A DNA stretch of 64,000 bases from JADJDM01 sp044352985 (GCA_044352985.1 JBILCU010000009.1:83275-147274); one strand, 5' to 3'; counted from the first letter of the stretch, positions 19,204-29,404 are shown. The notes: generated from the letters alone by a model not told the origin. Program-made: numbers and translations.

Positions 19204-21033
19204 ATGGGAAATAGTGCAGGTCTTTCAGTAGAAGTTGGTCATGAGCATGCTGTTCATCATGCACATGCTCATGATGAACAGCATGAGGAAAGTTTTGTGA
19301 GTAAGTATATTTTCAGCTTAGATCATAAAACTATCTCTAGACAATTTTTAATTACAGCTGTAGTAATGGCTGTTATTGCTATGATGATGTCTATCATTTT
19401 CAGGATGCAATTAGCTTGGCCTGGAGAAAAATTTGCTTTTGTTAATGCTTTATTAGGAGATAAGTGGGGTAAGGATGGATTGTTAGATCCTAACATGTAT
19501 TTAGCCTTAGTTACTATTCACGGTACCATTATGGTTTTCTTTGTATTAACAGGTGGTTTAAGTGGTACTTTTGCTAATCTTTTAATTCCATATCAAATTG
19601 GAGCTCGTGATATGGCATCTGGGTTTTTGAATATGTTATCTTATTGGTTTTTCTTCTTATCAAGTGCCATAATGGTTGGTTCTTTATTTGTTGAAGATGG
19701 CCCAGCTTCTGGTGGTTGGACAATTTATCCTCCTCTTTCAGCTTTACCTGAAGCAATGCCAGGTTCTAAATTAGGGATGACATTGTGGTTAATTTCAATG
19801 AGTTTGTTTATTGTTTCGTCATTATTAGGTGGTTTAAATTATATTGCTACAATTGTAAATCTACGAACTCAAGGAATGAAAATGACAAGAATGCCACTTA
19901 CTATCTGGGCATTGTTGATTACTGCAATTTTAGGAGTTTTATCTTTCCCTGTTTTATTATCTTGTGCTTTATTGTTAATCTTTGATAGAAGTATGGGGAC
20001 AAGTTTTTACTTGTCTGATATCTATATAGGTGGTCGTCCATTAGATCAAGTTGGTGGAAGTCCAATATTATTCGAGCATTTATTCTGGTTCTTAGGTCAC
20101 CCAGAGGTATATATCGTTTTATTACCTGCTTTAGGTATTACTTCTGAAATTATTGCAACCAATGCACGTAAACCAATCTTTGGATACCGTGCAATGATTG
20201 GATCAATGTTGGCAATTGGTTTCTTATCTTTCATTGTTTGGGGACATCACATGTACATGACAGGCATGAATCCATTCTTAGGTTCAGTGTTCGTATTCAC
20301 CACTTTATTAATTGCTATTCCTTCTGCTGTAAAAGCATTTAATTATATTACTACTCTTTGGAAAGGTAATATTCAGTACACCCCTGCTATGTTGTTTTCA
20401 GTAGGTTTAGTTTCTTCTTTCGTTACTGGTGGTGTTACTGGTATTATTCTTGCCGATTCAACATTAGATATTTCAGTGCATGATACCTACTTTGTTGTTG
20501 CGCATTTCCATATTGTAATGGGATTATCAGCAATCTTTGGAATGTTTGCAGGTGTTTATCATTGGTTTCCTAAAATGTTCTTAAGAATGATGAATAAAAA
20601 AATGGGATATTTACATTTCTGGATTACTTTCATTGGTGCTTACGGAGTATTTTTTCCTATGCATTTCTTAGGAATGAGTGGTGTACCTCGTCGTTATTAC
20701 ACTAATAGTAACTTCCCTATTTTTGATAACCTAGGAGATATTAATCAATTTGTAACTGTTGCTGCTATTATTGCAGCGTTAGGACAATTGATATTCTTAA
20801 TCAATTTCTTCTACAGCATGTTCAGAGGACCAAAAGCCCCTCAAAATCCTTGGAATTCTAACACCTTAGAATGGACTTCTCCTGCTGGAAGACACGTTCA
20901 TGGTAACTGGGAAGGCCCACTACCTGTTGTGCATCGTTGGGCATATGATTATAGTAAGCCAGGTGCTGAAAATGATTACATTCCACAAACCATACCTCTT
21001 AAAGAGGGTGAGCACGATGGAGGGGAACATTAA
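19204..21033 (+). CDS. coxA: cytochrome c oxidase subunit I
   Basis: 609 aa, about 12 or more membrane helices. Haem-copper motifs are present: HGTIMVFFVLTGG, WFLGHPEVYIVLLPALG (with the proton-pathway Glu of A1-type oxidases and the Tyr of the His-Tyr pair), WGHHMYMTG, and HDTYFVVAHFHIVMG. The N-terminus is His-rich (HEHAVHHAHAHDEQH), possibly a copper-binding tail. It is the last gene before the operon terminator. Subunits III/IV are not in the window. Confidence 0.96.
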   Translation: MGNSAGLSVEVGHEHAVHHAHAHDEQHEESFVSKYIFSLDHKTISRQFLITAVVMAVIAMMMSIIFRMQLAWPGEKFAFVNALLGDKWGKDGLLDPNMYLALVTIHGTIMVFFVLTGGLSGTFANLLIPYQIGARDMASGFLNMLSYWFFFLSSAIMVGSLFVEDGPASGGWTIYPPLSALPEAMPGSKLGMTLWLISMSLFIVSSLLGGLNYIATIVNLRTQGMKMTRMPLTIWALLITAILGVLSFPVLLSCALLLIFDRSMGTSFYLSDIYIGGRPLDQVGGSPILFEHLFWFLGHPEVYIVLLPALGITSEIIATNARKPIFGYRAMIGSMLAIGFLSFIVWGHHMYMTGMNPFLGSVFVFTTLLIAIPSAVKAFNYITTLWKGNIQYTPAMLFSVGLVSSFVTGGVTGIILADSTLDISVHDTYFVVAHFHIVMGLSAIFGMFAGVYHWFPKMFLRMMNKKMGYLHFWITFIGAYGVFFPMHFLGMSGVPRRYYTNSNFPIFDNLGDINQFVTVAAIIAALGQLIFLINFFYSMFRGPKAPQNPWNSNTLEWTSPAGRHVHGNWEGPLPVVHRWAYDYSKPGAENDYIPQTIPLKEGEHDGGEH

Positions 21034-21040
21034 ATAATTC

Positions 21041-21068
21041 AAAAAGACTACTTCGGTAGTCTTTTTTT
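21041..21068 (+). terminator. rho-independent terminator of the act-cox operon
   Basis: AAAAAGACTAC and GTAGTCTTTTT pair around a TTCG tetraloop, followed by a T run. It starts 8 bp after the coxA stop. Confidence 0.92.
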
Positions 21069-21117
21069 ATGCTATTAATTTTATAGTTTAGCTGTTTATA
21101 ATCAGATATTTCTTAAA

Positions 21118-21729
21118 ATGAAAAAGTGGTTTATTTTATTTTTATTATTTATACTTTTTCAAACAACTTTTTCGCAACAGCAATTACCTCAGGTTGAAAA
21201 TTTTATTGCTAAAGTTTTAAGTAATGCTACTGTAAGACTAGATCTTACTATTAGTAATAGCATACAATTAGTGAATGGTTTTGAAATACAACGTTCTTTG
21301 GATTCAGCTTTTGGTTATATAACTGTTTATACTTATTTTGGAGCTGTTGGGGGGAATTCAAATCTGAATTTTTTCTATGAGGATTACCCACCAGACCCTA
21401 CTAAAATTTACTATTATAAAGTTAGGTTTTCTAATGGGAATCAATCTACTATTATTAAAGTAAATATGGCTGAAATTTTTGGTGAGTACAAAATAATTCC
21501 ACATCCATTAATTGATTTTTCGAGATTAGAATTTGTTTATTTATTTGGTCAACAATGGATTTTAGAGATAGCTGATCCAAAAGGATATTTTATTTATAGA
21601 GATGAATATGTTAAAACAGGTTCTTATTCCTTGAGTAGATCATTATTTACATCAAATGGTATTTATTTTTTCAGACTTTATTTAAGTGATGGATCTAAAC
21701 TTATTACAGGTAAAATAGTTGCTTTGTAA
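21118..21729 (+). CDS. secreted protein of unknown function with T9SS-like C-terminus
   Basis: 203 aa, signal peptide MKKWFILFLLFILFQTTFSQ. A beta-rich body follows (QIQRSLDSAFGYITVYTYF-type, resembling a fibronectin III fold). The C-terminal ~80 residues (HPLIDFSRLEF...LEIADPKGYFIYRD...SNGIYFFRLYLSDGSKLITGKIVAL) look like a T9SS type A sorting domain, although the usual YPNP opening is replaced by IPHP. It sits between the operon terminator and a tRNA gene. No specific function can be given. Confidence 0.55.
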   Translation: MKKWFILFLLFILFQTTFSQQQLPQVENFIAKVLSNATVRLDLTISNSIQLVNGFEIQRSLDSAFGYITVYTYFGAVGGNSNLNFFYEDYPPDPTKIYYYKVRFSNGNQSTIIKVNMAEIFGEYKIIPHPLIDFSRLEFVYLFGQQWILEIADPKGYFIYRDEYVKTGSYSLSRSLFTSNGIYFFRLYLSDGSKLITGKIVAL

Positions 21730-21737
21730 AATAGTTG

Positions 21738-21811
21738 TGGCCCCGAGAGGATTCGAACCTCCAACCCTCAGAATCGGAATCTGATATTCTATCCAGTTGA
21801 ACTACGGGACC
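21738..21811 (-). tRNA. tRNA-Arg, anticodon CCG
   Basis: On the minus strand the cloverleaf reads acceptor GGTCCCG paired with CGGGGCC, D arm GTTCAACTGGATAGAAT, and anticodon arm TCAGA-TTCCGAT-TCTGA (anticodon CCG, codon CGG). The T arm is GGAGG-TTCGAAT-CCTCT. Discriminator base is A and CCA is not encoded. Confidence 0.95.
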
Positions 21812-21850
21812 AATGAAATTCTACAAATGAAATTTAATAATTTGTATTTA

Positions 21851-24481
21851 TTATTTTACAGATTCATACAAGCTTTTAATTTTTTCTTTAGTTGCAGAGG
21901 TTTTATTTAATTTGTTTTGAATTTCAGTACTGTTTTTATTTTCTTTTTTTGCTTTCTCTAATTCTTCGGAATAATTAGATTCTAATTCCTTATATCTTGC
22001 TAGCATTGACTTTAACGCTCTTTGAGCAAATGTTTTAACATATGGGTTCGATTCATTTTTTGCAGTTTCTTTAAAATATTCCGCACCTGAAATAACGTTT
22101 TCATCTGTACAACGTTTTAAAAATGTTCCGTATAAATTCATAAAGCCAAATCGTTCAAAACCACTGAATTCATCTTTGATGGAATTAAAATATATATTGT
22201 TTTCATCTGATCCATGTTTGGAATATAAATCCATCAACGCATATCGTATACTGTTTGCTTTTTCTGTTTCGTATTGTTTGGCTAATTTTAATGTAGCATC
22301 TGGATTATTTTTAGCCATTGCCATTAATGCTGAACCCATCACAGCATAAGAGGAATCGTTTAGTTTGCTTTGGTAAAGTGAATTTAAATCTTCACCATTG
22401 TAATTTTTAGATAGGAAATCAATTGCTTCTGCTCTAACGAGTGTTTTCGCATCACTATTCACCATTTGAACGAATAACGATTTTAATTCATTTTCTTTTT
22501 TCGATGCAACATTATTTAAAATAGAAATGGCTTTTAAACGATGACCATACCATTTATCTTTTAACGCTGAAACAACAGTTTCGTAAACACCCGGCTCATC
22601 TAAGTTTGAACGAAAAGCTTCCAATGCATCATTTCTATCTAAAAACAAAGGCGCATTTTTATACTGATACATAAAATCTTTTATGTTCTTGTCTTCATTG
22701 ATGACTGCCAATAATTGTTTTTCTGCATCAAAGTTTATAAATGCAGGTGGTGATTCCAGTTTAAATTTAAATTCTTGATTAACCTTGTTTATTGTTATTT
22801 TTTCACGTTGTACTTTTTTAGTTGATCCTTCTCCAAAATATAAATCTACGTACAATGGTAATTTATATATTGGCGTAGCAGATAAATCCTGAGTTTGTTT
22901 TGTGGTTAATCGTAATGTCTTAATAGAATCGATATAGGTGTATTTTACATCTAAATCTGGATGGCCTTTTGCCAAAAACCATTGATTAAAAAACCAATTT
23001 AAGTCTTCGCCTGTAACCTCTTCAAATGCTAAGCGTAATTCATGAATTTCAACGGTTTTAAATTTGTTTTTGTCTAGGTATAGTTTTAATGAGTTAAAAA
23101 AAGCATCGTCTCCTACATGTTTTCGTAGCATATGTAATATTTGCCCACCTTTGTTATAGCTGTGTGCATCAAACATGTCTTCTCTGTTTTCAACATCAAA
23201 GCGAATCATGTCTTTTTTAGTTTGCGCTGCCTCTGCAAAATAGCCCATTCTGCTATTGTAACTATGTGCGTCTGCAGCATCTAAGCCGTATTTATATTCT
23301 TCCCATAAATATTCACCATAGGTGGCGAACGACTCGTTTAAAGGTAAATTACTCCAGCTTTCACATGTTACTAAATCGCCAAACCATTGATGAAACAACT
23401 CATGCGAAATAACATCTTCTCCATTACTACCATCAATTAGTTCTCGTTTAGATTGATAAACAAAATCACCATGCAGCGTTGCACTTGTATTTTCCATGGC
23501 TCCTGATACGTAATCGCGGGCAACTATTTGCGCATATTTTGGCCATGCATAAGGAACGCCCAATTTTGATGAGAAAAAAGAAATCATTTCGGGTGTGTTG
23601 CCAAATATTGCTTTAGCATGTGGTTCAAATTCTTTTTCAACATAGTAACTAATTTCTTTCCCGTTCCAAGGTTTATCAACTATTTTTTTAAATTCACCAA
23701 TTCCCATCATCACTAAATAAGGTGCATGTGGCATATCCATTTTCCAATGGTCAGTTCGTGTACCGTTTGTGTTTTTAGTTTGAGCAACTAAAACACCATT
23801 TGATAATGTGCTGTATTTATCATCAACAGTGATTAAAATTTCCTCTGTCATTCGCTCGTTAGGTTTATCAATAGTAGGAAACCAAACGGAGTTGCTTTGT
23901 GTTTCTCCTTGTGTCCAAATTTGAGGCATTTTATTTTTTTCTTCACCTTTTGGATTAATGAAATACAATCCTTTATCGCTTTGTATTGCTGCACTTCCTC
24001 CTGTTTTTAAATCATTTGGTTTTGATTTGTAATCAATGAAGACAGTATATTTCTCATCGCGAGTGTAGGTTTTATCCAATTGTATTTTTATGGAATCGTT
24101 TTCATATCTGTAAGTTAAATCAGTATACAATTTATCCTTTACTACTTGAACTTTATTAATTTCCATACCTCTTGCATCGAGGTAGAGCATATTGGTTGCA
24201 TAAAAATGTGGTTTAACATCAATCGTAGCTTTACCTAATAACCATGCATTTTGCCAATCAAAACTAACTTCCAATTTAGTGTGAAGTATATCGTTTAATC
24301 GGGTTTCTGAAGCACGATAAGTTTTTACTTCTTGTTCGGGCGTTATTAGTTCTTCGAAACTTGCAACAGAATCTAATTGTGCGGTATCGATATTATTTGT
24401 TTGATCTGGTGTTACTTTTTTTGATTTGCATGCTACTATTAAAGCTGCAAAAAATGTTGCCGAAATAAGTGTGTTTTTCAT
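21851..24481 (-). CDS. M1-family aminopeptidase, lipoprotein, with HEAT-like C-terminal region
   Basis: The start chosen is ATG 24481, which begins a lipoprotein signal (MKNTLISATFFAALIVAC). A longer start at 24508 would spoil the signal. Of 876 residues, the N-terminal domain is the aminopeptidase N saddle. The catalytic core has VSGAMEN (substrate motif), HELFH with the third zinc ligand Glu in NESFATYGE 18 residues later, and a Tyr-containing YNKGGQILHMLR region. The last ~270 residues are helical repeats. It would trim N-terminal residues from peptides in the periplasm or on the outer membrane. Confidence 0.9.
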   Translation of the reverse strand: MKNTLISATFFAALIVACKSKKVTPDQTNNIDTAQLDSVASFEELITPEQEVKTYRASETRLNDILHTKLEVSFDWQNAWLLGKATIDVKPHFYATNMLYLDARGMEINKVQVVKDKLYTDLTYRYENDSIKIQLDKTYTRDEKYTVFIDYKSKPNDLKTGGSAAIQSDKGLYFINPKGEEKNKMPQIWTQGETQSNSVWFPTIDKPNERMTEEILITVDDKYSTLSNGVLVAQTKNTNGTRTDHWKMDMPHAPYLVMMGIGEFKKIVDKPWNGKEISYYVEKEFEPHAKAIFGNTPEMISFFSSKLGVPYAWPKYAQIVARDYVSGAMENTSATLHGDFVYQSKRELIDGSNGEDVISHELFHQWFGDLVTCESWSNLPLNESFATYGEYLWEEYKYGLDAADAHSYNSRMGYFAEAAQTKKDMIRFDVENREDMFDAHSYNKGGQILHMLRKHVGDDAFFNSLKLYLDKNKFKTVEIHELRLAFEEVTGEDLNWFFNQWFLAKGHPDLDVKYTYIDSIKTLRLTTKQTQDLSATPIYKLPLYVDLYFGEGSTKKVQREKITINKVNQEFKFKLESPPAFINFDAEKQLLAVINEDKNIKDFMYQYKNAPLFLDRNDALEAFRSNLDEPGVYETVVSALKDKWYGHRLKAISILNNVASKKENELKSLFVQMVNSDAKTLVRAEAIDFLSKNYNGEDLNSLYQSKLNDSSYAVMGSALMAMAKNNPDATLKLAKQYETEKANSIRYALMDLYSKHGSDENNIYFNSIKDEFSGFERFGFMNLYGTFLKRCTDENVISGAEYFKETAKNESNPYVKTFAQRALKSMLARYKELESNYSEELEKAKKENKNSTEIQNKLNKTSATKEKIKSLYESVK

Positions 24482-24595
24482 TTGTTTTAATAAAAAACAA
24501 AGGTGCAATTTTTTTTCTTTTTAAAGTTAAAAATTGGATAATCGGTAAGCTTAATCTTTAACGATAATAGCAATCCGGTAGATTATTGTTTCTTT

Positions 24596-25534
24596 TTACT
24601 TGGAGAGTAAATTACGTTTGATGAGGTATGATTTTAAAACATGCTCAAAGCCTTGATTAATATCTGCCTCTATAAAATCAATTTTATATTGAGCACATTT
24701 TAATTTAATGTCATCGTAAATTTTTGTTATTGCTTCAATATAGTTCTGTTTCACTTCGGAAGCATTCAATTTTAATTCTTCACCACTTTCCATGTCGATG
24801 AATTTATAGGGTCTGTTTTCAAAATTAAAATCAAACTCTTTTTCTTTGTCGGTAACATGAAATAAAATGACTTCATGTTTTTTATGTTTGAGATGTTGTA
24901 AGGCAGAAAACAACGGCTCATTATTGTCTGAATTCTCAAACATATCACTGAAAATAACAACTAGCGAACGCTTGTGAATAGTTTCTGCAATTTGATGTAG
25001 CGCTTCGCTGATATTGGATGTTTTAAGTTGTTCGGGATTAAAATCAGCTAACAATTTTTCCAGCTCAGTATACATGTGTTTTAAATGTACCTGCCCCGAG
25101 CGAGCATTAAAGTGTTTCTGAATTTCCTGATTAAATAAAGTTAATCCAACGGCATCTCGTTGTTTTTTGAAAAGTTCAATTAAACAAGCTGCTGATTTTA
25201 CTGAGAAACCTATTTTGTTTTCTGGCTTTTCTTTTTTTGAATGTAATTCAAAAGGAAAATTCATAGACGAAGAAGTATCGATTATAATTTGGCAACGCAG
25301 ATTAGTTTCTTCTTCGTAACGTTTTACAAATAGTTTTTCGGTTCTGGCAAATAATTTCCAATCGATATGCCTTGTTGACTCACCTTTGTTATATAATCTA
25401 TGTTCTGCAAACTCAACAGAAAACCCATGAAATGGACTTTTATGCAAACCTGTAATAAAACCTTCTACAACTTGTTTTGCAAAAAATTCAAGCTTCGAAA
25501 ATTGTTGTATGTTCTGTGAGTGAAAGGAGTTCAT
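24596..25534 (-). CDS. DUF58-family protein with vWA-type metal site
   Basis: 312 aa. The DUF58 signature appears as RLYNKGESTRHIDWKLFARTEKLFVKRYEEE, followed by DTSSSMNFP, a MIDAS-type DxSxS site of von Willebrand A folds. DUF58 proteins are usually encoded beside a MoxR ATPase and membrane vWA proteins. None of these is adjacent here, so the gene stands alone. The start at 25534 lies only 4 bp from the end of the trxA terminator hairpin in the minus direction. Confidence 0.85.
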   Translation of the reverse strand: MNSFHSQNIQQFSKLEFFAKQVVEGFITGLHKSPFHGFSVEFAEHRLYNKGESTRHIDWKLFARTEKLFVKRYEEETNLRCQIIIDTSSSMNFPFELHSKKEKPENKIGFSVKSAACLIELFKKQRDAVGLTLFNQEIQKHFNARSGQVHLKHMYTELEKLLADFNPEQLKTSNISEALHQIAETIHKRSLVVIFSDMFENSDNNEPLFSALQHLKHKKHEVILFHVTDKEKEFDFNFENRPYKFIDMESGEELKLNASEVKQNYIEAITKIYDDIKLKCAQYKIDFIEADINQGFEHVLKSYLIKRNLLSK

Positions 25535-25540
25535 AAAATA

Positions 25541-25585
25541 AAAAAGCCATTTTGATTAAATTAAATAAAACAAGATGGCTTTTTC
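25541..25585 (-). terminator. terminator downstream of trxA
   Basis: AAAAAGCCATTTTG pairs with CAAGATGGCTTTTT around an AT-rich loop. It is symmetric in sequence but lies 12 bp past the trxA stop, so it should end trxA transcription just before the DUF58 start. Confidence 0.75.
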
Positions 25586-25597
25586 AAAAAAATGTAA

Positions 25598-25915
25598 TTA
25601 AAGTTGAGCTTCAATTTTCGCAGCTAATACATTTTTTGGAGCTGCGCCAACATGTTTGTCAACAATTTCCCCGTTTTTAAAAATCAATAAAGTAGGAATA
25701 TTTCTGATTCCATAATTTGATGAAATGCCTGAGTTGTGATCAACATTTACTTTTCCAACAACTGCTTTGCCATCAAAATCTTTTGAAAGTTCTTCTACAA
25801 TTGGTCCAACCATGCGACAAGGTCCGCACCATTCTGCCCAAAAATCAACTAAAACCGGTTTGTCAGATTTTAAAACTAATTCTTCAAAATTGCTGTCTGT
25901 AATTTCTAATGCCAT
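25598..25915 (-). CDS. trxA: thioredoxin
   Basis: 105 aa, the full usual length. The active site is WAEWCGPCRM, preceded by KPVLVDFWAEW, and the conserved cis-Pro lies in IRNIPTLLIFKNGE. No signal peptide, so cytoplasmic. It reduces protein disulfides with electrons from thioredoxin reductase. Confidence 0.96.
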   Translation of the reverse strand: MALEITDSNFEELVLKSDKPVLVDFWAEWCGPCRMVGPIVEELSKDFDGKAVVGKVNVDHNSGISSNYGIRNIPTLLIFKNGEIVDKHVGAAPKNVLAAKIEAQL

Positions 25916-26068
25916 GTTTGTGTTTTTTTAATTTTTGATAAATATACAATCTTATAAAATAAGGTATTTGTTGAATGATGTTAATTTTCTCACAAAAAAC
26001 AAAACCATTGTTTAAAAAGTAAAATGCTTTTATCCGCACATGATTAATTTACCAATTGAAAATTAATT

Positions 26069-26076
26069 TACTTTTG
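26069..26076 (+). promoter_or_regulatory. candidate -7 element (TACTTTTG) of the 3-hydroxybutyrate dehydrogenase gene
   Basis: It matches TAnnTTTG, 20 bp before the ATG at 26096. No clear -33 element at the expected spacing. Confidence 0.4.
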
Positions 26077-26095
26077 AACCTACTTAAAATTTATC

Positions 26096-26866
26096 ATGAA
26101 TAAAACAGTTTTAATTACGGGCAGTTCAAGTGGAATAGGATTAGGAATTGCAATTGAGTTTGCTAAAGCAAAATACAACGTTGTGTTTAATGGTTTAGAG
26201 ACCAACGGCCCTGAAATTGCTGAAAAAATAGGAAAACAATATGGCGTTACAACCCTATTTTCATCTGCAAATATGCTCAATCCATTTGAGTTGAAAAAAA
26301 TGGTAGATGATGCCATTTCAAAATTTGGTAAAATTGATGTTCTAGTTTGTAATGCGGGCATTCAATATGTTTCACCTATTGAGGATTTTCCTGCCGAAAA
26401 ATGGGATGCTATTATTGGAATTAATTTATCTTCCGCTTTCCACTTAAGCAAAGCAGTTTGGCCATCGATGAAAGCTCAAAAATTTGGTAGAATTATTAAT
26501 ATAGCATCAGCGCACGGTTTGGTTGCGTCGGAATTTAAATCGGCTTATGTAGCTGCAAAACATGGTATAGTTGGATTTACAAAAGTATTAGGTTTAGAAG
26601 GAGCTCCATATAATATTACATGTAACGCCATTTGCCCAGGTTATGTAAAAACACCATTAGTTGAAAAACAAATTGCCGATCAGGCAAAAGCACACAATAT
26701 GAGTGAGGATGAAGTGGTAAGTAAAGTTATGCTACACAAACAAGCTATTAAAGAATTTGTTTCAGTAGAAACCTTAGGGAAATTGGCTTTATTTCTTGCT
26801 AGCGATGATGCTTCAACCATAACCGGCACTGCTATGCCGGTAGATGGCGGATGGAATGCTCAGTAA
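26096..26866 (+). CDS. short-chain dehydrogenase, probable 3-hydroxybutyrate dehydrogenase
   Basis: 256 aa, classical SDR. The cofactor loop is TGSSSGIG, then NAGIQYVSPIEDF, a catalytic Ser in INIASAHGL, and YVAAK as the Tyr-x3-Lys pair. The substrate-side pieces HGLVASEFKSAYVAAKHG, NAICPGYVKTPLVEKQI and IKEFV are those of D-3-hydroxybutyrate dehydrogenases (3-hydroxybutyrate + NAD+ to acetoacetate). No other ketone-body gene is adjacent. The exact substrate is inferred by motif resemblance. Confidence 0.82.
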   Translation: MNKTVLITGSSSGIGLGIAIEFAKAKYNVVFNGLETNGPEIAEKIGKQYGVTTLFSSANMLNPFELKKMVDDAISKFGKIDVLVCNAGIQYVSPIEDFPAEKWDAIIGINLSSAFHLSKAVWPSMKAQKFGRIINIASAHGLVASEFKSAYVAAKHGIVGFTKVLGLEGAPYNITCNAICPGYVKTPLVEKQIADQAKAHNMSEDEVVSKVMLHKQAIKEFVSVETLGKLALFLASDDASTITGTAMPVDGGWNAQ

Positions 26867-26884
26867 AAAAATCTATAATTTTAA

Positions 26885-27319
26885 CTATTGATTTTCATAG
26901 TTGGTTGATGCAATAAGTGCACCTTTTTCATCCCAACTTGACCAAATACTATATTTTTGACCATTTTGATATGAAAATTCGAAACGTTTGTTCCCATTTT
27001 CATCCCAAATCATCCATTTACCGTCTTTTAACCCGTTATTATAATTGCCTTCTGCAAGCTTATTGCCATTTTCATCATATCGTATCCATGTTCCATGTCG
27101 CTGTCCATCAATAAAACTTCCTGTTTCTTTTAATTTACCATTTTCATAATAATAAGAAACGTTGCCAAATAACTTTTTCGAAGAGCTTGATTGTTCATTT
27201 AAAGAACTAAGCTTATTTTCAGTTGAACTTACTTTTTGTAAATTTTGAGATTCAATTTGCTGCGCAGATAACATAGATACTGATATGCTAAATACTGCTG
27301 TAAAAAATAAGTTTTTCAT
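26885..27319 (-). CDS. exported MORN-repeat (YwqK-like) protein
   Basis: 144 aa, signal peptide MKNLFFTAVFSISVSMLSAQ, a Ser/Gln-rich linker, and then four repeats of about 22 residues of the type YYENGKLKETGSFIDGQRHGTW. These have the MORN/YwqK pattern (G-x-W, ENGNKxxEGxYxxG). Such proteins are common in Bacteroidota envelopes but have no clear biochemical role. It converges with the dehydrogenase gene. Confidence 0.75.
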   Translation of the reverse strand: MKNLFFTAVFSISVSMLSAQQIESQNLQKVSSTENKLSSLNEQSSSSKKLFGNVSYYYENGKLKETGSFIDGQRHGTWIRYDENGNKLAEGNYNNGLKDGKWMIWDENGNKRFEFSYQNGQKYSIWSSWDEKGALIASTNYENQ

Positions 27320-27424
27320 GGCTGTAAATTTTATTTAACTCTAAATTAAGCTAAATAAAACGTTTTAGTAATAAAAATTACACCTTTGGTTAACAATTAA
27401 TTTACATTAATTGGTAATTTTTAG

Positions 27425-29383
27425 TTATTGAATAATAACTTTGAATTCAAGTCTTCTGTTTTTAGAGTGTTCTTCTTCAGAACATGCAGTGCCATTTATG
27501 CATTTATTTAATAATTTTTTTTCACCATAACCCATTGCGGTTATCCTCAAACGATCAATGCCTTTTGACACAAAATAATTTAACGCACTTTGAGCTCTTT
27601 TTTCGGATAGTTTAAGGTTTAATTCATCGCTACCTTTACTATCGGTATGAGCACCAATTTCTATTTTAATTGTAGGATTGTTTTTTAAAGTAAATACAAT
27701 TTTATCTAATGTTTGTTTTGATGCTTGTAAAATGTCGGCTTTACCAGATTCAAAATAGATGTTTTCCATAATTGTAATTGGAGCCTTTGGATTGTTTTTT
27801 GAAACTTGATAGGATAAGTTCATCCATGGATCATGAAGATAGATTTCTTGTAACATATTCAAATCATTTTGTAATAATTTATATTCAAATAATTCTTTGT
27901 TTTTAACAGTTACATATTTAACAATAGAACCATTTTTATCATAAATAATAATGCTTTTATAACTATTTATTACTGAAGTATCTTTAATTTTAAAATAAAA
28001 CTGATCAGAATACGGAATATATTTAAATTTAAATTCACCGTCTTTACCTGATAATGTAGAATCAATAATGTTTTTGTCTTTGTTTAACAAGTATAGTTTT
28101 AAATTTTCAATTGCATTCGTCGTTTTATCGCCTGCAATCTTGCCATTTAAATCCATTCTCAATTTACTGTCATCAACAATCATTTCATAAAAAGTCTTAG
28201 AATCATTAACTAAAAATTTATACTGAAATTTACCCTTAATTAAGCTGTCTTTTGCATTTACCAAAACATCTTTTACGGTATATAATTTTAATTTATTATT
28301 CATTCCTAATCCAGTGTCGTTTTCATCTACAGCAATTATGTAATTTTTATCCAAAGGCAATTTTGTAAATAAAAATTCTCCGAATTGATTTGTTCTTACC
28401 TTTTCAATAATTTCATTTTCCTCTGTCATTAAATAAATAAATTTATTTGCAAGAAGTGTGTTTTCACCATTTTCTTCAACCCCAATTTTACCGGCTAAAA
28501 AAGTGGTGTAATTTTCACGAATTAATTTTTCAAATAATTTGTTTTTAGGATTAGAACTAAATTCTGTTTTTTGATTATTTACTTTAGTTTCATCAGCAAC
28601 TTTCTCTGTCTCATAATCGGTAAGCATCATTTTGTTTTCATTACTAGCGCTATTATTGTCAACCTTAATTCTAGATGCATTTTTAATATTTACTGACGGA
28701 AAACAGAATACGCCTAATTTATTAGTAATGGTACTATACACTTCACGCTGTAGTGAATCAAAAATGCTTACCTTAACTCCAGAGTAGGGCAAATGGCCGT
28801 CTTCGGAGTGTAAAACTTTTCCAACTAGTTGGTATTGTTTAATAGATTTTTTTGAGTCTTCTTGTTTAGCTATTTCTTTTGCTTCTGACTTAGGCTTTTC
28901 TTCAGTTTTTTGTAATAGAATTTCGTTGTTTAATTCTTTATAAAAATTAGTGATATAAAGTGGATCGTCAATAAATCTTGAGTTACCATCAAAATACACT
29001 TTTGTAATCGGTTTTTCAAATACTTTTAAGTTTAATTCTTTTTGTTCAAAATCAAAAAAAGGCACTCTAATTTCAAATTTGATATTGTAGTCTTGTTTGT
29101 CTTCTGGAACCGAGCCGTTTACAAGAGCATACATTTTGCAAAATCCTTGCTTTTCAAATTTTATAACGTAATTATGATTAAAAGTAAGTTTAACTAAAAA
29201 GAAACCTTTATCGTTAGTTTGCGTTTGAGTAATAACTTTATCGTTTTCTAATACCAAAACAGATGCGCCTTCAATAGCTTCATTATCATGTGTTGCAAAG
29301 CCTGTAAATTTTAAGAATTGCCCAAAGGTTGCAGAGTTGATGAATAAAAAGAATATGAAGTATACTATAAGTTTTGATTTCAT
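27425..29383 (-). CDS. OmpA-family protein with repeated carboxypeptidase-like domains
   Basis: 652 aa. Signal peptide (about 1-21), followed by repeated beta-sandwich segments of the CarboxypepD_reg/Cna-B type, e.g. GASVLVLENDKVITQTQTNDKGFFLVKL with repeats later. The C-terminal ~120 residues are an OmpA domain: FESGKADILQ, IEIGAHTDSKGSDELN, LSEKRAQSALNYF, NRRLEFKV. This domain binds peptidoglycan non-covalently, so the protein probably links the outer membrane to the wall. It lies 21 bp from lepA in the same direction. Confidence 0.82.
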   Translation of the reverse strand: MKSKLIVYFIFFLFINSATFGQFLKFTGFATHDNEAIEGASVLVLENDKVITQTQTNDKGFFLVKLTFNHNYVIKFEKQGFCKMYALVNGSVPEDKQDYNIKFEIRVPFFDFEQKELNLKVFEKPITKVYFDGNSRFIDDPLYITNFYKELNNEILLQKTEEKPKSEAKEIAKQEDSKKSIKQYQLVGKVLHSEDGHLPYSGVKVSIFDSLQREVYSTITNKLGVFCFPSVNIKNASRIKVDNNSASNENKMMLTDYETEKVADETKVNNQKTEFSSNPKNKLFEKLIRENYTTFLAGKIGVEENGENTLLANKFIYLMTEENEIIEKVRTNQFGEFLFTKLPLDKNYIIAVDENDTGLGMNNKLKLYTVKDVLVNAKDSLIKGKFQYKFLVNDSKTFYEMIVDDSKLRMDLNGKIAGDKTTNAIENLKLYLLNKDKNIIDSTLSGKDGEFKFKYIPYSDQFYFKIKDTSVINSYKSIIIYDKNGSIVKYVTVKNKELFEYKLLQNDLNMLQEIYLHDPWMNLSYQVSKNNPKAPITIMENIYFESGKADILQASKQTLDKIVFTLKNNPTIKIEIGAHTDSKGSDELNLKLSEKRAQSALNYFVSKGIDRLRITAMGYGEKKLLNKCINGTACSEEEHSKNRRLEFKVIIQ

Positions 29384-29404
29384 GTTTTGTATTAAAATAT
29401 ATTT

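Noticed and set aside
21851..24508. Longer start of the M1 aminopeptidase at 24508
   Set aside because: The shorter start at 24481 gives a clean lipoprotein signal.
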